From Inquilinus limosus DSM 16000 (lineage in GTDB: Bacteria; Pseudomonadota; Alphaproteobacteria; DSM-16000; Inquilinaceae): DNA of 64,000 bases. A program made the position numbers and the translations under genes. The notes below the pieces were generated by a model. It was not told where the DNA came from, made no database searches, and was given only the letters and a program-made list of their open reading frames with translations. Every line of letters starts with the position of its first letter. The first letter of the stretch is position 1. Location of the stretch: positions 1 through 64,000 of the forward strand of contig NZ_AUHM01000040.1 of the NCBI RefSeq assembly GCF_000423185.1. The letters are read 5' to 3'. Of the stretch, positions 27,599-36,808 are shown in pieces.

Positions 27599-27654
27599 GG
27601 CTGTGGCATGGGCGGCTGACGGATCCTCCGCACAGCGCCATGCCGGGAACAGCC
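27599..27654 (+). promoter_or_regulatory. Candidate S6:S18-binding leader of rpsF
   Basis: GGCTGT pairs with ACAGCC and the adjacent GGCATGG with CCATGCC; the 3' strand has an unpaired CCGGGA-type bulge. A CCG-bearing bulge in a stem just before the ribosome site is the known plan of the S6:S18 autoregulatory motif. It ends 13 nt before the rpsF ATG. I have not folded it by program. Confidence 0.5.
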
Positions 27655-27667
27655 ATAAGGAGTCACC

Positions 27668-28099
27668 ATGCCACTTTACGAGAGCGTGTACATCGCGCGG
27701 CAGGACGTGTCCGCCGCGCAGGTGGAGGCCCTGACCGAGGGCTTCACCACCGTCATCACCGAGAACGGCGGCAAGGTCACCAAGACCGAGTACTGGGGCC
27801 TGAAGAGCTTCGCCTATCGGATCAAGAAGAACCGCAAGGGCCATTACGTCCTGATGAACATCGACGCCCCCGCGGCCGCCGTGGCCGAGATGGAGCGCCT
27901 GATGGGCATCAACGAGGACGTGCTGCGCACGCTGACGCTGCGCGTCGACGCCCTCGAGGAGGGTCCGTCGGTGATGATGCAGAGCCGCGCCGGCCGCGAC
28001 CGCGACGGTCGTGATCGCGATGGCCGGGGCGACCGTGGCGAGCGCCGGGACCGCGGCTTCGGCCGCGACCAGGCCGAAGGTGAAGGAGCCCAGGCATGA
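27668..28099 (+). CDS. rpsF: 30S ribosomal protein S6
   Basis: A 143-residue S6. The core ([40 protein letters not shown]) covers about residues 1-95. The C-terminal 40 residues are an Arg/Asp/Gly-rich tail built from repeated RDRDG units, longer than in E. coli but common in alphaproteobacteria. A good AAGGAG site precedes the ATG. The stop overlaps the rpsR start (ATGA). Confidence 0.98.
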   Translation: MPLYESVYIARQDVSAAQVEALTEGFTTVITENGGKVTKTEYWGLKSFAYRIKKNRKGHYVLMNIDAPAAAVAEMERLMGINEDVLRTLTLRVDALEEGPSVMMQSRAGRDRDGRDRDGRGDRGERRDRGFGRDQAEGEGAQA

Positions 28100-28335
28100 G
28101 CGCGATGGGTGCACGCCGTCCGTTCTTCCGCCGTCGGAAGACCTGCCCGTTCTCCGGCGCCAACGCGCCGAAGATCGACTACAAGGACACCAAGCTGCTG
28201 GGCCGCTTCATCTCCGAGCGCGGCAAGATCGTCCCGAGCCGCATCACCGCGGTTTCGGCCAAGAAGCAGCGTGAGCTGGCCCGCGCCATCAAGCGCGCGC
28301 GCTTCCTCGGCCTCCTGCCCTACATCGTGAAGTAA
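28096..28335 (+). CDS. rpsR: 30S ribosomal protein S18
   Basis: A 79-residue S18. [28 protein letters not shown] and [13 protein letters not shown] are family hallmarks. S18 binds S6 on the platform of the small subunit. The start overlaps rpsF by four bases and rplI follows after 12 bp. Confidence 0.99.
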   Translation: MSAMGARRPFFRRRKTCPFSGANAPKIDYKDTKLLGRFISERGKIVPSRITAVSAKKQRELARAIKRARFLGLLPYIVK

Positions 28336-28347
28336 GGGGAGGATCCG

Positions 28348-28932
28348 ATGGAAATCATCCTGCTGGAACGGGTCGAGAAGCTCGGCCAGATCGGCGACGT
28401 GGTGAAGGTGAAGCCCGGCTTCGCCCGCAACTACCTCCTGCCGCAGAAGAAGGCGCTGCGCGCGACCAAGGCCAACCTGGCCGTGTTCGAGAAGCAGCGG
28501 GCGCAGATCGAGGCCAACAACCTCAAGGCCAAGGGCGAGGCCGAGAAGGTCGCGGCGCGCATGGACGACGTCCACATCGTCGTCATCCGCCAGGCCGGCG
28601 ACACCGGCCAGCTGTACGGCTCGGTGACGGCCCGCGACATCGCCGACACCCTGACCGCGGACGGCTACACCGTCTCGCGCGGCCAGGTCGCGATCGAGCA
28701 TCCGATCAAGACCCTGGGCCTGGAGAAGGTCCGGATCCGGCTGCACCCCGAGGTGAGCGTCACCATCACCGTGAACGTCGCCCGCTCGGCCGAAGAGGCC
28801 GAGATGCAGCGCGAGCGCGGCGGCATGATCGTGTCCTCGGTTCTCGAGGAGGAAGAAGCGGCGGCCGAGGCGGCTGCTGCGGCCGCGATCGCCGAAGCCG
28901 AGACCGAGAGCACCGAGGGCGAGCCGGCGTAA
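28348..28932 (+). CDS. rplI: 50S ribosomal protein L9
   Basis: A 194-residue L9. The N-terminal rRNA-binding domain has [19 protein letters not shown] and [15 protein letters not shown] long helix and the C-terminal domain follow. The last 45 residues are a Glu/Ala-rich tail, longer than the E. coli protein (149 residues) and usual for alphaproteobacteria. Confidence 0.98.
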   Translation: MEIILLERVEKLGQIGDVVKVKPGFARNYLLPQKKALRATKANLAVFEKQRAQIEANNLKAKGEAEKVAARMDDVHIVVIRQAGDTGQLYGSVTARDIADTLTADGYTVSRGQVAIEHPIKTLGLEKVRIRLHPEVSVTITVNVARSAEEAEMQRERGGMIVSSVLEEEEAAAEAAAAAAIAEAETESTEGEPA

Positions 28933-28957
28933 CCGGCCCCTTCCGCTCCGTATCGAA

Positions 28958-28987
28958 GAGGCGCGGACCTTCGGGTCCGCGCCTTTT
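28958..28987 (+). terminator. Rho-independent terminator after rplI
   Basis: AGGCGCGGACC and GGTCCGCGCCT pair around a TTCG tetraloop and are followed by TTTTT. It closes the ribosomal protein operon. Confidence 0.92.
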
Positions 28988-29109
28988 TGCTGGGTGTTCC
29001 CCGCCCTGATCGGCGGCGCAACCTGAACAGCAGGTTGCAAACTCTTAACGTGATCCGGGGCCCGGGCGGGACTAGCGTCCGGCATCCGCTCCCATCGAGT
29101 TTCCTGTCC

Positions 29110-31740
29110 ATGTCCACGGCACAGCCGCAGGCGGTTTCGGTTCCGACTGCCGACGCGGCCGGCGTCTCCGACGGCGCGGCCCTTCGGCCCATGCGCCAGC
29201 GCCTGAAGCCGGCCCTGCTGACGATCGTCACCCTGCTCCTGTTCGCGGGCGCCGCCTATGCGATCCGGCAGGAGCTGGCGGCGATGAGCTGGCACGAGCT
29301 GATCGTGCGGATCCGCGCCCTGCCCTGGACCTCGGTCGGCTTGGCGCTGCTGGGCACCATCGGCAGCTTCATCGCACTGATGGGCTACGACTGGTCGGCG
29401 CTGCGCTATGTCGGCGCCCGCGTGCCGCTGCGGACCATGGCGCTGGCCAGCTTCTGCGGCTATGCCGTCGGCAACACCATCGGCGGCCTCGTCACCGCCA
29501 GCTCGGTGCGCTACCGCGTCTACACCGCGACCGGCCTCGAATTCGGCGACATCGCCAGGGTCGCCGGCTTCTGCGCCATGGCCTTCGGCTTCGGCATCGC
29601 CACCGTCGGCGCCGGGGCGGTGCTGCTGCAGCCCGGCCTGCTGACCCGCGCGCTCGGCATCCACAGCGGCTGGACCACTGCCGGGGCCGCCGCGATCCTG
29701 ACCGGGGCCGGGCTGTTCCTGCTGGCCTGCGCCCGCCGGCCCGGCCAGCCGTTCCTGGGCCGGGTTCCGCTGCCCAGCTTCGGCATCGCCGCGGGCCAGA
29801 TCCTGATCTCGACGGTCGAGCTGCTGTTCGCCGGCTTCGCCTTCTGGGTCCTGCTGCCCCACGGCAGCGTGCCGTTCGGCGCCTTCTTCGTCGTCTTCGT
29901 CGTCGCCACCGTGGCCGGCATCATCAGCCATGTGCCGGGCGGCGTCGGCGTGTTCGAATCGGTGATGCTGCTGGGGCTCGGCCCGGTGCTGCCGCCGCAG
30001 GCCATCGCGGCCGCCCTGGTCGTCTACCGCGCGGTCTATTTCCTGATCCCGGTGATGCTGGCGGTCGGCATTCTCGCCGGCGCCGAGACGGCGCGGGGCC
30101 TGCGCCGGCTGCAGAGCCACGCGCCGACGCGGCTGACGCTCGACGTCGCCGGCCGGCTGATGCCGTCGGTGATGGCGGCGCTGATCTTCGTCGTCGGCAC
30201 GCTGCTGCTCGTCTCGGCTGCCACCCCGACGCTGAAGAGCCGCATCGAGATCCTGGAGAACCTGCCGGTCGCGGTGGTCGAGCTGTCGCACATCCTGGCG
30301 GCCGTCACCGGCCTCGCGCTGCTGGTCGTGGCCTGGGGCCTGTTCCGGCGGCTGATCGCCGCCTACTGGCTGACGCTGATGCTGCTCGCCGTCAGCGCCG
30401 TGCTGGCGCTGGGCAAGGGCTTCGCCTGGCGCGAGGCGCTGATGCTGCTGCTGTGCCTCGTCATCATGCTGCCCTGCCGGGAGGAGTTCTGGCGCCGCTC
30501 GGCCCTGTTCGACCAGCCGATGACGCCGGGCTGGCTGATCGCGCTCGGCAGCGTCGTCGGCGGCATGGCCTGGCTGACCTTCTTCTCCTTCCGCCACGTC
30601 GCCTACGCCAACGACCTGTGGTGGACCTTCGAGGTCCATGATGAGGCCTCGCGGGCGCTGCGCGCCATGGTGGCGGTCAGCCTGCTGGCCACGCTCTACG
30701 GCCTCTGGCACCTGGTGCGGGCCCAGCGCGGCCGGATGGTCGCGCCGACCGCCGCCGAGATCCACCGGGCCGAGCAGGTCCTGCGGCAGCAGCCCCGCGC
30801 CGAGGCCAATCTGGTGCGCATGGGCGACAAGGCCATCCTGTTCTCGGACAGCGGCCGGGCGTTCCTGATGTACGCCATCCACGGCCGCACCTGGGCCGCG
30901 CTGGGCGACCCGGTCGGCGCGCGCGAGGACTGGCCGGAGCTGATCTGGCGCTTCCGCGAAATGACCGAGGCGACCAGCGGCCGCCCGGCCTATTACGGCG
31001 TCCGGGCGGAGACCCTGCCGCTCTATCTCGACACCGGCATGACGCTGTCGAAGCTGGGCGAGGAGGCGCGGGTGCCGCTGCGGAGCTTCACGCTCGAGGG
31101 CGGCAGCCGCAAGAAGGCGCTACGCTACGCCCTGTCCCGCGGCGAGAAGGACGGGCTGACCTTCGAGATGGTGCCGGCCGGCGCCGCCGCGCCGTTGATG
31201 AGCGAGCTCGCCGCCGTTTCCGACGACTGGCTGCGGAAGCAGGCGACGAAGGAGAAGCGGTTCTCGCTCGGCGCCTTCATCCCGGATTACGTCGACGGCT
31301 CGCCGGTGGCCCTGGTGCGCGAGAACGGCCGGCTGGTGGCCTTCGCCACGCTGCTGGTGACCGACGAGAAGAACGAGGTCGCGATCGATCTGATGCGGCA
31401 CACCGAGGCGAATTCCAAGCTCGTGATGGAGTATCTGATCACCAAGCTGATCGTGCATTTCAAGGAGCAGGGCTACGAGACGCTCAGCCTCGGCATGGCG
31501 CCGCTGTCGGGCCTGGAGGACCACCCGCTGGCACCGCTGTGGCACCGTATCGGCCGCTTCGTCTATCGCAGCGGCGCCCGCTTCTACAACTTCGAGGGTC
31601 TGCGCGGCTTCAAGCAGAAGTTCGACCCGGTGTGGGAGCCGCGCTACCTGGCGACGCCGAGCGGCCTGGCCCCGGCGCTCGCCATCTCGGACATCGCGGC
31701 GCTGATCGGCGGCGGGATCAAGGGGCTGGTGGCACGATGA
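29110..31740 (+). CDS. mprF: Lysyl-phosphatidylglycerol synthase/flippase (MprF/LpiA)
   Basis: An 876-residue bifunctional membrane protein. The N-terminal two-thirds holds about 14 helices with the flippase signature HVPGGVGVFESVML and ASSVRYRVYTATGLEFGD. The soluble C-terminal domain (about residues 580-860) transfers an amino acid from tRNA to phosphatidylglycerol; KALRYALSRGEKDGL, EKRFSLGAF and LSLGMAPLSGLE are typical. In rhizobia and agrobacteria LpiA makes lysyl-PG, linked to acid tolerance and to resistance to cationic peptides. The ATG at 29110 excludes an upstream extension through the terminator. It overlaps the acvB-type gene. Confidence 0.93.
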   Translation: MSTAQPQAVSVPTADAAGVSDGAALRPMRQRLKPALLTIVTLLLFAGAAYAIRQELAAMSWHELIVRIRALPWTSVGLALLGTIGSFIALMGYDWSALRYVGARVPLRTMALASFCGYAVGNTIGGLVTASSVRYRVYTATGLEFGDIARVAGFCAMAFGFGIATVGAGAVLLQPGLLTRALGIHSGWTTAGAAAILTGAGLFLLACARRPGQPFLGRVPLPSFGIAAGQILISTVELLFAGFAFWVLLPHGSVPFGAFFVVFVVATVAGIISHVPGGVGVFESVMLLGLGPVLPPQAIAAALVVYRAVYFLIPVMLAVGILAGAETARGLRRLQSHAPTRLTLDVAGRLMPSVMAALIFVVGTLLLVSAATPTLKSRIEILENLPVAVVELSHILAAVTGLALLVVAWGLFRRLIAAYWLTLMLLAVSAVLALGKGFAWREALMLLLCLVIMLPCREEFWRRSALFDQPMTPGWLIALGSVVGGMAWLTFFSFRHVAYANDLWWTFEVHDEASRALRAMVAVSLLATLYGLWHLVRAQRGRMVAPTAAEIHRAEQVLRQQPRAEANLVRMGDKAILFSDSGRAFLMYAIHGRTWAALGDPVGAREDWPELIWRFREMTEATSGRPAYYGVRAETLPLYLDTGMTLSKLGEEARVPLRSFTLEGGSRKKALRYALSRGEKDGLTFEMVPAGAAAPLMSELAAVSDDWLRKQATKEKRFSLGAFIPDYVDGSPVALVRENGRLVAFATLLVTDEKNEVAIDLMRHTEANSKLVMEYLITKLIVHFKEQGYETLSLGMAPLSGLEDHPLAPLWHRIGRFVYRSGARFYNFEGLRGFKQKFDPVWEPRYLATPSGLAPALAISDIAALIGGGIKGLVAR

Positions 31741-33164
31741 AGCGGACCTCCTGGCTGGTCGCCGCCGGGCTGGCGGTGACGGCCGGGGTCGCCCTGGCCG
31801 CCGCGGCCTGGCTGATCCCGGACCAGCGCGCCTCGGCCACGCCGCCGCACAGCTATGACGGCGGCACGCTCGGCCCGGTCCGGCTGTGGCAGCCGGACGG
31901 CCAGCCGAACTCCATGGTCTTCCTGCTGTCGGACGACACCGGCTGGTCCCCGGAGTTCGACGCGGCGGCGCAGCGGCTGCAGGGCAACGGCGCCTTCGTC
32001 GTCGGCGTCGACCTGAAGCGCTATCTCGACGGGCTGGAGCATGGCGACGACCAGGATTGCCACTCCCCGGCCGGCGATTTCGAGGAGCTGAGCCAGCGGC
32101 TGGAGCGCGAGTTCAAATTCGCCTCCTACCATGCGCCTATCGTGGTCGGCCGCGGCCAGGGCGCGACCATCGCCTATGGCGCGGTGGCCCAGGCGGCGGC
32201 GAAGACCACGATCGAGGGCGGCGCCAGCATCGGCCCGATGCCGCCGCTGAAGACCAGGCTGCCGCTCTGCACCGGCCCGGGCGACGCCCCGGCCGCGACG
32301 CCGGCCCGGGGCGGCGGCTTCACCTACGGGCCGCAGCCGCACATCCCGGGCTGGTGGCGCGTCGGCCTGCAGCAGCCGGACCCGACGATGAGCGCCTTCG
32401 CCACGGCATCCGGCGGCGAGGTGGCGACCCTGCCGAAGGATGCGTCGCTGGCCGACCAGGTCGTGGCGATGCTGCATCAGGACGCGCCGGCGGATGCCGA
32501 CGCCTCCGCCGTCGGCAGCCTGCCGCTGGAAGAACTGCCCGCTGCCTCGCCCTCGCCCACCCTCGCCATCATCTATTCCGGCGACGGCGGCTGGCAGGAT
32601 CTCGACAAGACCATCGGCGAAGCCCTTCAGAGCAAAGGGATTTCCGTCGTCGGCGTCGACAGCCTGCGCTACTTCTGGAGCGAACGGACGCCGGAACAGA
32701 CGGCCAAGGACCTGGCCCATATCATCGACCATTACGGCAAGGCCTGGGGTGCCCAGCGGGTCATCCTGATCGGCTACTCCTTCGGGGCCAATATCCTGCC
32801 CTTCGCCTACAACCGGCTGCCGGCGGCGGAGAAGGCGAAGGTCGACCAGATCAGCCTGCTGGGCCTGGCCGAGCGGACCGATTTCGAGATCCGGGTCACC
32901 GGCTGGCTCGGCGTCAGTGCCGACGACGACGCACCGCCCGTGGCGCCGGAGCTGAAGTCGATCGATCTGGCCCGAATCCAGTGCTTCTACGGCGAGGACG
33001 AGGACGACACCGTCTGCCCGACCCCCGCCCTGGCCGGCGCCGAGGTGATCAAGACCACCGGCGGGCACCATTTCGACGGCGACTACGACAGCCTCGCGCG
33101 CATCATCATGGACGGCGCAACAAGGCGACAAAGCACAGCCGAATCCAAGACGCCAAACCATTGA
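31737..33164 (+). CDS. acvB: AcvB/VirJ-family periplasmic hydrolase
   Basis: A 475-residue exported protein (N-terminal anchor WLVAAGLAVTAGVALAAAAW). The C-terminal half is an alpha/beta-hydrolase of the VirJ family, with LAIIYSGDGGWQDLDKTIG and the nucleophile elbow IGYSFGANILPF; the His is likely in TTGGHHFDGDY. Length fits AcvB (two-domain) rather than VirJ. AcvB of Agrobacterium hydrolyses lysyl-phosphatidylglycerol, the product of LpiA. The start overlaps mprF as ATGA, the same lpiA-acvB operon arrangement. Confidence 0.88.
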   Translation: MKRTSWLVAAGLAVTAGVALAAAAWLIPDQRASATPPHSYDGGTLGPVRLWQPDGQPNSMVFLLSDDTGWSPEFDAAAQRLQGNGAFVVGVDLKRYLDGLEHGDDQDCHSPAGDFEELSQRLEREFKFASYHAPIVVGRGQGATIAYGAVAQAAAKTTIEGGASIGPMPPLKTRLPLCTGPGDAPAATPARGGGFTYGPQPHIPGWWRVGLQQPDPTMSAFATASGGEVATLPKDASLADQVVAMLHQDAPADADASAVGSLPLEELPAASPSPTLAIIYSGDGGWQDLDKTIGEALQSKGISVVGVDSLRYFWSERTPEQTAKDLAHIIDHYGKAWGAQRVILIGYSFGANILPFAYNRLPAAEKAKVDQISLLGLAERTDFEIRVTGWLGVSADDDAPPVAPELKSIDLARIQCFYGEDEDDTVCPTPALAGAEVIKTTGGHHFDGDYDSLARIIMDGATRRQSTAESKTPNH

Positions 33165-33224
33165 TCTGCCGTGCAGATTCCGACTATCCACAGATCTGCC
33201 CACAATCCGGTCCCGATATCCACA
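33161..33224 (+). promoter_or_regulatory. dnaB upstream region with two DnaA-box-like sites
   Basis: CTATCCACA at 33184-33192 and ATATCCACA at 33216-33224 each match eight of nine bases of the E. coli DnaA box TTATCCACA, same orientation, 32 bp apart. TTGATC (33161) and TATCCA (33185) with an 18-bp spacer could be a promoter whose -10 element overlaps the first box. Confidence 0.45.
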
Positions 33225-33272
33225 GCGGTGCATGGCTGGCGATGCACCGACCGGCTGCGGTAGGTTGGGCCG

Positions 33273-34763
33273 ATGGATAAGCCGCGTCCCGAATCCCCCC
33301 TCGCCCTCGTTCACAGTGTCGACCCCACGGCGAGCCCGACCTACCGCCGGATGCCGGCGAACGAGGAGGCCGAACAGGCGCTGCTCGGCGCCATCCTGGC
33401 CAACAACGCCGCATTGGAGAAGGCGTCGGATTTCCTGCGGCCGGAGCATTTCTACGTCCCGGCCCATGGCCGGATCTACGCCGCCGCGCTGCGACTCGCG
33501 GAGCAGAACCGGGTCGCCGACCCGATCAGCCTGAAGCAGTATTTCGAGAACGACAACGAGCTGGAGGGCGTCGGCGGCGCCCAGTACCTGACCGACCTGG
33601 CGGCCAGCGTGGTCTCGGTGATGAACGCCGAGGACTACGCCCAGACCATCTACGACCTGTCGCTGCGGCGCCAGTTGATCCTGGCCGGCGAGGAGATCGT
33701 CAACGAAGCCTACAAGCTGGACAACGAGCTGGACGGCCCGGCCCAGATCCAGCAGGGCGAGGAAAAGCTGTACCGGCTGTCCAGCTCGGGCGTGCTGCGC
33801 AAGGATTTCGAGGCGTTCGGCGACATCCTGGCGCGTGCGGTGGATGCCGCCGGCAAGGCGCTGGAGCGCGACACGCCGCTGACCGGCGTGACCACCGGCC
33901 TGGCCGAGATCGACAAGATGATGGGCGGCCTGCAGCCCTCGGACCTGATCGTGCTCGCCGGCCGTCCCGGCATGGGCAAGACGGCGCTGGCCACCAACAT
34001 GGCCTTCAACGCCGCCACCGCCTATCTGCGCAAGCACGGCAAGGAAGGCGCCGTGGTCGGCTTCTTCTCGATGGAAATGTCGTCCGAGCAGCTGGCCGTG
34101 CGTATCCTGTCCGAGGTGGCCGAGATCGCCTCGGAGCGGATCCGCAAGGGCGACATGAAGCGGTCCGACTTCCCGCGGGTGGTCGAGGCGGCGAACCTGA
34201 TCCGGCAGACGCCCTTCTTCATCGACGACACCGCCGGCGTTTCGATCAGTACCTTAAGAACGCGCGCCTTGCGCCTGAAACGGCAGCATAATCTCGGCAT
34301 GCTGGTGGTCGACTACATCCAGCTGATGAATGCCGGCGGCAGCGGCAAGAAGACCGACAACCGGGTGCAGGAGATCTCGGAGATCACCCGCGGCCTGAAG
34401 ATCCTGGCCAAGGATCTCAGCATCCCGGTCATCGCCCTGTCCCAGCTTTCCCGCCAGGTCGAGAACCGCGAGGACAAGCGGCCGCAGCTGGCCGACCTGC
34501 GCGAATCCGGCTCGATCGAGCAGGACGCCGACGTGGTCATGTTCGTCTACCGCGAGGCCTATTACCTGTCGAAGGCCGAGCCGCCCGAAGGCACGCCGGA
34601 GCATCAGGACTGGATGGCGGCGATGGACCGGGTCCACAACATCGCCGAGGTGATCATCGCCAAGCAGCGTCACGGCCCGACCGGCACCCGGCGGCTGCAT
34701 TTCGAGGGCCAGTACACCAAGTTCTCGAACCTCCAGGCCGACCCCAGCTTCGATGACCAGTGA
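33273..34763 (+). CDS. dnaB: Replicative DNA helicase DnaB
   Basis: A 496-residue hexameric helicase. The N-terminal domain (about 28-130) starts MPANEEAEQALLGAIL. A linker helix precedes the RecA-like motor, with Walker A GRPGMGKT (residues 230-237), VVDYIQLMN (Walker B), SQLSRQVENR and DADVVMFVYRE. No intein is seen. The 3' end overlaps alr by 11 bases. Confidence 0.98.
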   Translation: MDKPRPESPLALVHSVDPTASPTYRRMPANEEAEQALLGAILANNAALEKASDFLRPEHFYVPAHGRIYAAALRLAEQNRVADPISLKQYFENDNELEGVGGAQYLTDLAASVVSVMNAEDYAQTIYDLSLRRQLILAGEEIVNEAYKLDNELDGPAQIQQGEEKLYRLSSSGVLRKDFEAFGDILARAVDAAGKALERDTPLTGVTTGLAEIDKMMGGLQPSDLIVLAGRPGMGKTALATNMAFNAATAYLRKHGKEGAVVGFFSMEMSSEQLAVRILSEVAEIASERIRKGDMKRSDFPRVVEAANLIRQTPFFIDDTAGVSISTLRTRALRLKRQHNLGMLVVDYIQLMNAGGSGKKTDNRVQEISEITRGLKILAKDLSIPVIALSQLSRQVENREDKRPQLADLRESGSIEQDADVVMFVYREAYYLSKAEPPEGTPEHQDWMAAMDRVHNIAEVIIAKQRHGPTGTRRLHFEGQYTKFSNLQADPSFDDQ

Positions 34764-36036
34764 GGCGGCGGCGCTCGGCCGGGCCGGCGCCCTGCTGACC
34801 ATCGACCTCGACGCCGTCGTGGAGAACTGGCGCCGGCTCTCGGCGCGCGGCGCCCCGGCGGAATGCGGCGCCGTGCTCAAGGCCGATGCCTATGGCCTCG
34901 GCGCGGCGCCGGTCGGCCGCGCCCTGTTCGCCGCTGGCGCCCGCAGCTTCTTCGTCGCGCATCTGGAGGAAGGGATCGCGCTGCGAGCAGCCCTCGCCAA
35001 TTCGCGTCACCTCTCCCGCCTGGCGGGAGAGGTCGGGCGTCCGCAGGACGACCGGGTGAGGGCTGGCACAGGCCTCGACAAACTCCCCTCACCCGGAGCC
35101 GCTGACGCGGCTCCGACCTCTCCCGCAAGCGGGAGAGGCAACGCAGAACCCGCTTCCGCCTCGGAACCCCGCATCGTCGTGCTCAACGGCCTGCTGCCGG
35201 GCCTGGCCGCCGATTACACCGCCCACGGCCTGGTTCCGGCCCTGAACGATCCCGGAGAGATCGCCGCCTGGGCCGGGCATGCCCGGGGGCTCGGCACCGC
35301 CCTGCCCGGCTTCGTCCATCTCGACAGCGGCATGAACCGCCTCGGCCTCGCGCCCGAGGACCAGGACCGCCTGGCGGCCGACCCGAGCGTTCTCGACGGT
35401 ATCGGCCCGATCACCTGGATGACCCATCTCGCCTGCGCCGAGGAGCCGGGAAACCCGATGAACCGGGCGCAGCTCGACCGGTTCCGCCGGGCCGTGGCGA
35501 AGCTGCCGGACGCGCCGGTCAGCATCGCCAACTCCTCCGGCATCTTCCTCGGGCGCGGCTTCCATGGCGATCTGGCCCGCCCCGGCGCCGCGCTCTACGG
35601 CATCAACCCGACGCCGGGGCGACCGAATCCGATGGCCGACGTGGTGCGGCTCGAGGCCCGGATCCTGCAGACCCGCCGCGTTGACACCCCCATGACCGTT
35701 GGATACGGTGCCGCGCACCGCGTGGAGGGTCCGGCCCGGCTCGCGACGATCGCCGTGGGCTATGCCGACGGGGTTCCGCGGGCCGCCAGCGGCCGCGGCG
35801 CCGTGCGCATCGCAGGCTTCACCGCGCCGATCACCGGCCGCATCTCGATGGATCTGATCACGGTGGACGTGACCCACATTCCCGAACCGCTGGCCGCGCC
35901 CGGCGCCCTGGCCGAGGTCATCGGCCCGGAGCTGCCGCCCGATCGGCTGGCCGAGAGCGCCGGCACCATCGGCTACGAGATCCTGACCAGCCTCGGCCGG
36001 CGCTACGCCCGCCGCTATCTCGGCGGCGCCGAATGA
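34753..36036 (+). CDS. alr: Alanine racemase with an in-frame palindromic-repeat insertion
   Basis: A 427-residue PLP enzyme that makes D-alanine for peptidoglycan. The PLP lysine is Lys43 (VLKADAYGLGA) and the catalytic tyrosine about Tyr318 (VGYGAAHRVEG); GRISMDLITVDVT is also conserved. Between HLEEGIALRAAL and RIVVLNGLLPGL about 50 residues (84-136) are not racemase sequence: they are Ser/Pro/Ala/Gly-rich and encoded by a family C repeat. The rest of the enzyme is complete and in frame, and the usual length is near 375, so the gene is probably functional with an extra loop. It overlaps dnaB upstream and mlaE downstream. Confidence 0.93.
   Translation: MTSEAAALGRAGALLTIDLDAVVENWRRLSARGAPAECGAVLKADAYGLGAAPVGRALFAAGARSFFVAHLEEGIALRAALANSRHLSRLAGEVGRPQDDRVRAGTGLDKLPSPGAADAAPTSPASGRGNAEPASASEPRIVVLNGLLPGLAADYTAHGLVPALNDPGEIAAWAGHARGLGTALPGFVHLDSGMNRLGLAPEDQDRLAADPSVLDGIGPITWMTHLACAEEPGNPMNRAQLDRFRRAVAKLPDAPVSIANSSGIFLGRGFHGDLARPGAALYGINPTPGRPNPMADVVRLEARILQTRRVDTPMTVGYGAAHRVEGPARLATIAVGYADGVPRAASGRGAVRIAGFTAPITGRISMDLITVDVTHIPEPLAAPGALAEVIGPELPPDRLAESAGTIGYEILTSLGRRYARRYLGGAE
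35009..35138 (+). repeat. Palindromic repeat, family C, inside alr
   Basis: Left hairpin: ACCTCTCCCGCC and GGCGGGAGAGGT, perfect, one-base loop (35009-35033). Inner arms: ACCGGGTGAGGG with CCCCTCACCCGG. Small hairpin GGAGCCGC-TGAC-GCGGCTCC. Right hairpin CCTCTCCCGC-AA-GCGGGAGAGG (35117-35138). The right half matches 300-356. It stays open in the alr frame. Confidence 0.88.
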
Positions 36037-36803
36037 ACTTCCTCGCCACGATCGGCCGCACCTTCCTCGCCTTCCTTGCCGCCGTCGGCCGCCTCGCCCT
36101 CTTCACCCTGACCGCTTTGGCGCAGTGCCTGAAGCCGCCCTTCTATCCGCGGCTGTTCCTGCGCCAGGTGATCGACATCGGCTACTACTCCCTGCCCGTG
36201 GTCGGGCTGACGGCGCTGTTCACCGGCATGGTGCTGGCGCTGCAGACCCAGGCCGGCTTCACCCGCTTCGGCGCCGGCGGCTTCGGCGCCAGCGTCGTCC
36301 TGCTGTCGGTGGTGCGCGAGCTGGGTCCGGTGCTGGCCGGGCTGATGGTGGCGGGCCGCATCGGCGCCTCGATGGCGGCCGAGATCGGCACCATGCGCGT
36401 GACCGAGCAGATCGATGCGCTCAGCACCCTGTCGACCAACCCGTACAAGTACCTGGTGGCGCCGCGGCTGGTCGCCGGCCTCCTGATGCTGCCCTGCCTG
36501 GTCATCGTGGCCGACATCATCGGGGTGTTCGGCGGCTTCCTGATCAGCGTCTACCGGCTGGGCGACAACCCCTCGGCCTATATCACGGCGACCTGGCAGG
36601 CCCTCGAGACCGAGGACGTCGTGCTCAGCCTGCTCAAGGCCGCGGCCTTCGGCTTCGTCGTCGCGCTGATGGGCTGCTACCACGGCTACAACTCGCGCGG
36701 CGGGGCCCAGGGCGTCGGCGCGGCCACCACCAATGCGGTGGTCTCGTCCTCGATCCTGATCCTGTTGTTCGACTTCATGATCACCGGCCTGTACGTGGGG
36801 TGA
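36033..36803 (+). CDS. mlaE: MlaE-family ABC transporter permease
   Basis: A 256-residue permease of the MlaE/YrbE family with five or six helices. VGLTALFTGMVLALQTQAGF, RELGPVLAGLMVAGRIGASMAAEIGTM and TEQIDAL are hallmarks. The Mla system moves phospholipids between outer and inner membrane. The start overlaps alr as ATGA, and the ATPase gene follows within 5 bp. The substrate-binding mlaD gene is not adjacent. Confidence 0.92.
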   Translation: MNFLATIGRTFLAFLAAVGRLALFTLTALAQCLKPPFYPRLFLRQVIDIGYYSLPVVGLTALFTGMVLALQTQAGFTRFGAGGFGASVVLLSVVRELGPVLAGLMVAGRIGASMAAEIGTMRVTEQIDALSTLSTNPYKYLVAPRLVAGLLMLPCLVIVADIIGVFGGFLISVYRLGDNPSAYITATWQALETEDVVLSLLKAAAFGFVVALMGCYHGYNSRGGAQGVGAATTNAVVSSSILILLFDFMITGLYVG

Positions 36804-36808
36804 CGGCG

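Noticed and set aside
27844-30882. Very long open frame (over 1000 codons) on the minus strand across rpsR, rplI and mprF
   Set aside because: It runs antisense through clear ribosomal and MprF coding sequence, is Gln/His/Arg-rich and matches nothing; a by-product of high GC.
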